From Massospora cicadina (Eukaryota; Entomophthoromycota; Entomophthoromycetes; Entomophthorales; Entomophthoraceae): a stretch of 64,000 bases of DNA. The stretch lies in the NCBI GenBank assembly GCA_022478985.1, contig JAKSZP010017382.1:1-64000 (forward strand), read 5' to 3'. The stretch's first letter is position 1; each line of letters starts with the position of its first letter. The translations under genes and the position numbers were made by a program. The notes below the pieces were generated by a model. It worked only from the letters and a program-made list of their open reading frames with translations. It had not been told where the DNA came from and searched no databases. Of this stretch, positions 58,050 through 64,000 are shown in pieces.

Positions 58050-60620
58050 TAAATGAGCGCTAGTTATTCTTTGCCCCCAAAAATCCCCATCCCTGTTTCT
58101 CCCCCATCCTCTACCCTGTTAGAGATGATAGAGGGGGCTTGCAGAGAGTTTGCCCAGTCCAGGGGCCATAGGCAGGCCCTGGGTCTCACCCCACCCCTGT
58201 CAATTTTAGAAAAATTCTATAAAAAAGGTCAAGTTAGCTTTAGCCCAGTTTGACAATTTTGGGACAGGAAGCTGGTACAGGCTACCCAGGACAAAAATTG
58301 AAAGGGCCACATTTCGGGCACCCAACCATTTGTTGAGTAAGCCAGCACATAATGTCCAAACCTCTGGAATGGATCTGGGAAGTTTGGGATGCATGGCCAG
58401 CCTGACTAGAGTGGTCAGGTTCCAGGTTGGCTTTTAACCTGAAAGGGTCCAAAAAATTTGAAAAAAGTATAAATTTTTTTATCTTGTTGTGGTCTCAAAT
58501 ACCCCGCTGCCCACCATTCCGCCAACTAATTGGAACCCACTGCTGAATCTCAATGGACCAATCCCTTGATGCCTTTCTTTAATGTTTCCACAAATTTATA
58601 AAGCAACAGCTCCTCATAGGGGCAATTGTTGGTTCATTGTTACTCTCTCACCCAGTTATGATAAAAAACCCCTGTGTTCTCCTTTATCTTTTTGTGGACT
58701 CCATCCATCATTTGATTTCAAAAAATTCTTCCAATAAATCCAGTGAAGCGCACTGCAACTATAGTACTTGTCCTGATGATCATTGAATGTGTTGTCCAGT
58801 TGATTGACCCTGCCACCTGGTAGACCATAATAAATCTCCTAAAAATTCACTCAAGATGACGTGTCTTCCCTTTCTGCCACCTTCACACATCCAATTGTCT
58901 AAAACCTATCTCCTACCCACCGCTGGCTCACCAAAAGTAACTCACTGGGTGGGACAGCATCATAGTGACCCTGTTTCATTATTGCCAAAGTCTGGACCCC
59001 CACCTTACAATCATGCAAGTTATCTTGTTCAACCAAGGGGCCTGGAGTACCCCTCTAAGGGAGATCTTAGTCCTGGCACTCTGTATGGGCCCCCTTTTCA
59101 CTCTGGTTTTACCGCCACATTGCAGCAGAACCCAAAACGCCCTACATTGATCCATGACAATAATCTATAAAATCAAAAGGCCTGCAACTGCAAAGCCCCA
59201 AGGAGTCGTTGTCCTCTTTGAATAACCCGCCCTTGGGGGTTGCCTTAGCGAGACCCACAGTTTTCCCCATCACAGCCATTTGGCTTTCCTTGGGGCCTTC
59301 GTTAAGCTATTGAACCTTTACTTTCTTCAAATCCATGCTAGAACTCTGCTCCTCCAAGTTTATCGGACTACTGTCCCCTGATATTCTGAGATCTCCACTG
59401 GTTTTTCATGCATACTGATTGGGAGCCCAGTCTGGTCTTTCTCAGCTGAGCTTTTATATAATGTATTGACCTCTATCCACAACTATCTCCACCCTCCTAT
59501 CTGGTGTGGGAGAAGCGATGGCCTATGCCCTCACAATGAACTTGCACTTGCTCTGTGACTGATCTTCTTTTGTTGGTTACTGCCTCGCTCATATGAGCTT
59601 GCAAACAGGCTTTAACATAATGGAGCCAACCCCACCAAGCCCCAACTGTCAGTATAGCTCCTTGGTTATAATAGCGATGTGGGTCCTTCACATTCCTTCT
59701 GATGAGGTGGCCGACCAAGTCCTGGACGCACTAGCAGAGCTCCATGTGCGCTTCTCTTCTGACAGCAAAAAACCCTGGCTCCCTCTGACACCCAACATAG
59801 TTTAGCCCTCCTTGACGCACTGGAATGGGATGCCCGCCATTGGGTAATGGGGGTGCTCCGCTCAGTGGCCAAGACTGGCAACCCTACTCCACTGCTTGCG
59901 CTGGTCACATCAGTGGTTCAAATCCCTGAGTCAGACCCTCGCACATCTTCCACCTCTTCACCTTTGGACAGGCAGCTACAGATCTGCCCTCCCTTGTTGA
60001 ATCTTTGCTGTGCTGGCCCCCTCTGTGCCAATCCCCATGAAATTGAAGTCTCTGCCTTCTGGGCTTCCTTGGACTCATCTTCTGCTGCAAACCCGTCCTA
60101 GGACCCTCTACCATGGCCCTTTAATGTTGCTTTCTCTGTAGCCCACTCAATTGTGGGCCAGATCCTTCTACATATCTGCACCAGCTGTTGCTGCACTCGA
60201 TGTGCCGCGTGCTGCCCCTCCTCCATCAGCCAATGGCCATGGACAGGGGAATTGTCATCCAGTCTCACAGTCCTTTACCCCCTGCTGGGCCCACCTTGGA
60301 CGTTCCCCCTCTGGGGAAGCAACTGCTGGCTCTGTCCCCTGTTTCTACACTTGCTAACAAGGCCACTTTGCTGGTTTCCCAGGATCCTGAGCCTGATTCA
60401 TCCTGCGCCATTGTCTCCCTGCCTGACCCCTGCTTCTCCCCCAAGGAGGGGAAAGCAAGCGTGCTCATGAACTGTCGCCTCCCCATCTGGAGTGAGGAGG
60501 ATATGACACTTTTGCCTCTGGAGCGGCCTAGCTGCATTCATCCCAATCTCCCACTCCTTGCCATGGGCCATGCTTCCTCCTCTGCTGCTCTCTCCTTTGC
60601 TCTTCCCAATAAATAAGATC
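58050..60620 (+). pseudogene. Element J gag-like region
   Basis: Broken plus-strand frames: 58053-58253 (LEMIEGACREFAQSRGHRQA), 58856-59170, 59593-59805 and 60188-60616. Long Pro/Ser/Leu-rich stretches without a firm domain; position before the protease suggests gag. 58260-58850 holds nothing I recognise. Confidence 0.4.
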
Positions 60621-60639
60621 AGGCCTACTTTCTGTTTCT

Positions 60640-61100
60640 GGTTACTTTCTGCTCAGAGTCAAGTGAAGTCACCGTACAAGCCATCCTCAATACAGGCGTG
60701 GAGGGCAACTTCAATTGACCTCAGTGTAGCGCGTTCCTTGGACTTGTTGATAGAAAAAGCTTCATCCATCCTAAGAACCTCATCTAATCCACTGAAGTCC
60801 ATGGCATTTGACGCCCCCTACTATTTTTAATCACAACTTTGGTTTTTGCGGCCATTTTTCAGCAGTACAGGATCTGCTATATCTTGTGATATTAGGAGTG
60901 GGCTGGACGCGTCGCCAGCAGGTTAGGATCATCCTAAAAAGTACTACCTCTTATATACAAATTATATGCTGATGGAGAATTTCCACTGCTAGATACTCTT
61001 TCCTTGGGTCCCCCAATTAGCTCAATTTCTCCTCCTTAACTTACCCCAGCAACCTCCCCCAGAGTTCCCTGCTCTTTCTCGCTCCATACAAGGACATCTT
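60640..61100 (+). pseudogene. Element J aspartic protease
   Basis: VTVQAILNTGVEGNFN at about 60670-60716 matches the A-L-I/V-D-S/T-G-A-E-G-N-F-I start of this protease type, with the catalytic Asp now Asn. A stop follows directly. Confidence 0.65.
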
Positions 61101-61500
61101 TAATATGTCTCTGGCAGCAAAGATTACCCGCACTCAGAATATGACCTGCTATTCCAATTGAAGGTTGACCTGGCTAAAATCAACTGCCCTTATACACATA
61201 AATAGAGGAAGAGTACAAGGCCCTGGGGATATTTCTTTCCACATGTTGGAGATGGTTTGGTTTATTAATATAAATTTCCCCCTTTTCTCGCCCATAGTTT
61301 TTTGCAAAGATGTCAGATGGCTTCCTGTGCCCCTGTGTTGACTATGGTCACCTGAATAGCATCAAGAGCCTGATCCGTACCCTCTGCCCTTGGAGCAATC
61401 TATTACCCAGGCTATTACTAAGTCTCGCATCTTCTCAAAACTGGACCTGGTAAATGCCTTCAATAAGGTGAGGGTGGCAATATCATGGAAAAGGCAGAAG

Positions 61501-62911
61501 AAGTTTAGACTGGCCTGCCAGTCGGGATGCATAAGCACCCAAAAAGCAAACCAGAATGCCAGAGGCATTGCTGACCAAACAACTTAATATGGAGCCAGGC
61601 ATTCGGAAACAACAAATTGTTGGTGCAACACAATAGTAAGTATAATCCTGACAATGAACCACACTAAACCCACTCCTGACCCAGGAGGTCTTGCTGCAAG
61701 GGGTGGGATAACTGAGATAATCTTGATGAGGTCCTCGACATATGGGGCCATTTTAACTGGGGCGACAAGGAGACAGATTCTCTCTTGCAATTGGTGGACA
61801 TATGGCCACAAGATCCCCATGTATTGCTGCCAGAATTTAGTGATAAGGGGGTTGTAGAGCCAAAAATATCAGATTCGCTGAACCCAATTGACAACGGAGG
61901 GGTCCATAGTGACCAAGAGTACTGGTAGAGCCCATCCGGTATACAGACCAATGGGCCACCAGGGAAAAGCCATCAGGGATGCGGTCAGAAGAGATAATAA
62001 AAATTGTTTTGTTTTTGGGCAAAATTTTATTTGAAGGGAAAGTAAGAAGATCAACCAACAATTTTCACAGTGCTATGCAACTGGTTAAATAGTGGTTGAT
62101 TGGGGTAGTGAAAAGCCAGTATCAGGTCTCACAATTTCAACCTAACTGGCAAATTGTTCAGGAATGGGCGGGTATGTTCCTTGAGAATTGACATTGCAAA
62201 ATTCAGCAGTGGGCTGAGTCGCTGTCAGTTTGAGCTCAAACGTCCAAACTGGGGCTTGGCTACATTTCCAACAATTGGTGTGATGTCATTTGGCCCAACA
62301 AGCAATGGGAATTCCCCAAGGCCACCCCTCATAGGGGAGGGTTCATTTGGTTGGGAACGGGTTTGGGACACCCAACCCGCCCGCAACAGGTCGCTGGACT
62401 GTTCATTTGGTCAATGACATCACATCAGTCACAATTCCAGAATTACCTACCAGGGCTTTGAACCCTCGTCGGTGGCACCTGATGCTATAGCCTGATCATC
62501 AAGGATGATCCTTGATGACTTTGGTAGGTGGGTGCTTTGTTTGATTGGCATATTAATCAAGTTGGAACTGTCAGGCATTCCGGCTGATACTTCAGTCTTC
62601 ATGCCTTTCTGGCCATTGGAGATTCAGGCATCAGCCAGAATTCCCCTCGAATTAGATCCATTCAATTTCAATTCGACAATTTTGGTACAGATTTTGCTAA
62701 TTCCCCATAACAGTTCTGCTGAGGTGAGTGTGGGTACTAGGGGTGGGATCTGAAGCGGAAGAGCTGTTACCCATTGCTCATCTACTACATGAGCGAGATC
62801 GCCTTGAGTAATGAGGGGTACCGCCATCCTTTTCAGTGTCTTTTTACTTGGGAATGGGAATATGGCCCAATCAACAGACAGAGGACGTTCCCTGGGACTT
62901 ACAAGCAAGGT
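61501..62911 (-). mobile_element. Unknown interspersed element X, copy 2
   Basis: A 1.41-kb insertion in element J RT, flanked by ggcagaag (61493-61500) and ggcaggag (62912-62919); the RT reading frame on the two sides is compatible once the insert is disregarded. It aligns along its length with the reverse complement of copy 1 (3859-5204). Conserved blocks on the minus strand: QGDLAHVVDEQWVTALPL (62747-62806) and LYEGWPWGIPIA (62301-62337). Further minus-strand frames at 61584-61820 and 61869-62061 are hydrophobic. Class and function unknown. Confidence 0.65.
62445..62529 (-). other. tRNA-like fold inside element X copy 2
   Basis: ACCTACCA (62445-62452) pairs perfectly with TGGTAGGT (62522-62529), 85 nt end to end, the length of a class II tRNA. 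The minus strand has a B-box-like GGTTCAAAGCC (62454-62464) and an A-box-like CTACCAAAGTCATCAAGG. It also contains the 21-bp near-perfect palindrome 62497-62517. The anticodon arm is not canonical, so this is not a working tRNA gene. Confidence 0.4.
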
Positions 62912-63329
62912 GGCAGGAGTGGCTCACGGCTTTTTTCACACAACGAGGCCTCTTCCAGTTTAGGGGGTGATGCCCTTTGGGTTGAAGGATGCCCCAGCTA
63001 CATTCCAGAGCGCCTCATTGATGAAGTGCTGGGGGTCTGCATTTTTCATGCACTGTTGCATACATCGCCAATATTTTGATCCATTCCCTCACCCCAGAAC
63101 AACATGACAAGAGCCTGAAGCTATGGTGGTGGCCCTAAAAGGCGGGACTCTTCATAAAACCTTCCAAGTGCAAATTCTTCAGGGGGAGGTGACCTTTCTA
63201 GGAAACCTAGTCCTGAAAGATAGCTATGCGGTTCCCCCCTGCAAGCTTGAGGCTATCCAGTCATGTCCCACGCACAACTACTCAAAAACCTCCGCAGTTT
63301 CTAAGGCACAATAACCTTCTTGAAGAAGG

Positions 63330-63900
63330 TTTCCCCAGCCCTTGCTCAGCTCGTGGCACCCCTTCATCCACTCACAGGTAGAAAGTTCCCTTCTTGTGAT
63401 CCCTTAATTCCAATAGGCCTTTGAGACTATCAAAAGGTCTTCTTGACATCCCTAGTCCCCCGCCACTTAGACACCTCTCACCCCTTTGTAATAGTCTGTG
63501 ATTCCTCATTAGTGGCGGTAGGCGACATGATGCTACAAGAGCAAAAAGAAGTCAAACACCCTGTGGCCTACTTCTCCCGCAAGTTCACCTCAACCAAGCA
63601 GGCTTGGCCCATCTAAAACAAGGAGTTGGCGGCAGTGGCCTAGTCACTCACTCACTCACTGGCTATACCTCCCGAAGGGTGCCCAGGACTAAATCATCAT
63701 TTAACTGATCACAAGATCCTGCTCTAATACTGAAAACCCCAGAGGATGGAGCATTATCAAACCCGCACATATCAGGACCTCTGTAGTTTCTACTTTAAGA
63801 ACAAATATTAAAGAGCTCCCCTGAATGTCTTACCAGAAATGCTAAGTCAAAGCCCCGCCCTGTCACTGAATGGTGGGGAGGACCCCTTTAGAGCTCACCA
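63330..63900 (+). pseudogene. Element J RNase H
   Basis: FVIVCDSSLVAVGDMMLQEQ at 63484-63543 (D-S-S start and G-x-x-L-x-Q), then HPVAYFSRKFTSTKQAWPI, a stop, and NKELAAVA (to about 63640), with the catalytic-type Glu. A short (cact)n run follows at 63642-63661. The remainder to 63900 is worn. Confidence 0.75.
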
Positions 63901-64000
63901 CTGTAGTTACCCCTCCCAGTTCCTCTCCTTGGCCCCTCCCATGGTGGCCTTTGCCAACTGGGCTCTGGGTGCTTTACTCCACTCCCGCATCCTTTCATCC

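Larger units (their letters stand above)
61270..63330 (+). pseudogene. Element J reverse transcriptase, split by element X copy 2
   Basis: First part 61300-61500: FCKDVRWLPVPLC, then DPYPLPLEQSITQAITK, then RIFSKLDLVNAFNKVRV with the first catalytic Asp. Second part 62912-63300: EWLTAFFTQRGLFQF, a shifted FGLKDAP-type block near 62970, HSLTPEQHDK near 63090 and EVTFLGNLVLKD (63186-63221). The Y-x-D-D block is degraded to YIANIL. Confidence 0.8.
58050..64000 (+). mobile_element. Element J: plus-strand sushi-like Ty3/gypsy, cut by the window edge
   Basis: GC-richer than its neighbours, with gag-like, protease, RT and RNase H regions on the plus strand. Its RT motifs (VMPFGL-type, H-D-K/x-L-K, PVAYFSRK) are of the sushi/chromovirus side of Ty3, unlike elements A-H. 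Element X copy 2 splits the RT. Confidence 0.7.

Noticed and set aside
59910..59935. Pol III B-box match ggttcaaatcc as a tRNA or SINE
   Set aside because: No A box, no fold and no flanking duplication; it lies in the gag-like region of element J and is likely chance.
63642..63661. (CACT)n microsatellite as a notable repeat
   Set aside because: Only about five short units within degraded RNase H; too short to mean much.
1..64000. CRISPR arrays, riboswitches, bacterial operons
   Set aside because: No regularly spaced short repeats with unique spacers and no bacterial gene organisation; the content is eukaryotic retroelements.

Overview
This 64 kb window is repeat-dense eukaryotic DNA. I found no gene that I can defend as a host gene, and no rRNA, CRISPR array or bacterial-type operon. 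Almost every recognisable coding trace belongs to a retroelement, and nearly all of these are broken by stops and frameshifts. The organism cannot be named from the sequence. The mix (non-chromodomain Ty3/gypsy elements, an L1/Tad-like LINE with a CCHC ORF1, a tRNA-headed SINE, a DIRS-like fragment, moderately AT-rich DNA) suits a large repeat-laden genome; a fungus with an expanded genome is my first guess, but other eukaryotes are not excluded.

Layout, left to right. Element A is a minus-strand Ty3 element, from its 3' LTR (1-282) through integrase, RNase H, reverse transcriptase, protease and gag to its 5' LTR (about 8039-14899). A's protease is split by unknown element X copy 1 (about 3859-5204). 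A's 5' LTR is split by a minus-strand LINE (LINE-1, about 8446-13713), next to which sits a SINE (13729-14011). A lies inside plus-strand Ty3 element B (14900-about 17970), which also carries a DIRS-like fragment (16260-17560). Element C is a minus-strand Ty3 element with paired LTRs (about 17970-18813 and 35442-36225). C is interrupted by LINE-2 (20258-25547, plus strand, 18-bp target duplication) and by element D (25908-32172, plus-strand Ty3, 5-bp target duplication). Then come a plus-strand integrase end and LTR (E), a minus-strand Ty3 element F (37140-about 48400) split by minus-strand element G (39352-45801), a short gag relic (K), low-complexity DNA, an unassigned minus-strand relic, minus-strand Ty3 element H (about 51440 to about 57000 or further), and a plus-strand sushi-like Ty3 element J (about 58050 to the window end) whose RT is split by X copy 2 (61501-62911).

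The elements are linked as parasites and hosts. The LINE shares its 3' tail with the SINE, as expected if the LINE machinery mobilises it. The Ty3 elements A, C, D, G and H share one primer-binding-site type although they belong to different families. Element X is the least explained object: two diverged full-length copies of about 1.35-1.4 kb, in opposite orientations, each inside the pol of a different retrotransposon, with conserved peptide blocks whose differences fall largely at third codon positions.
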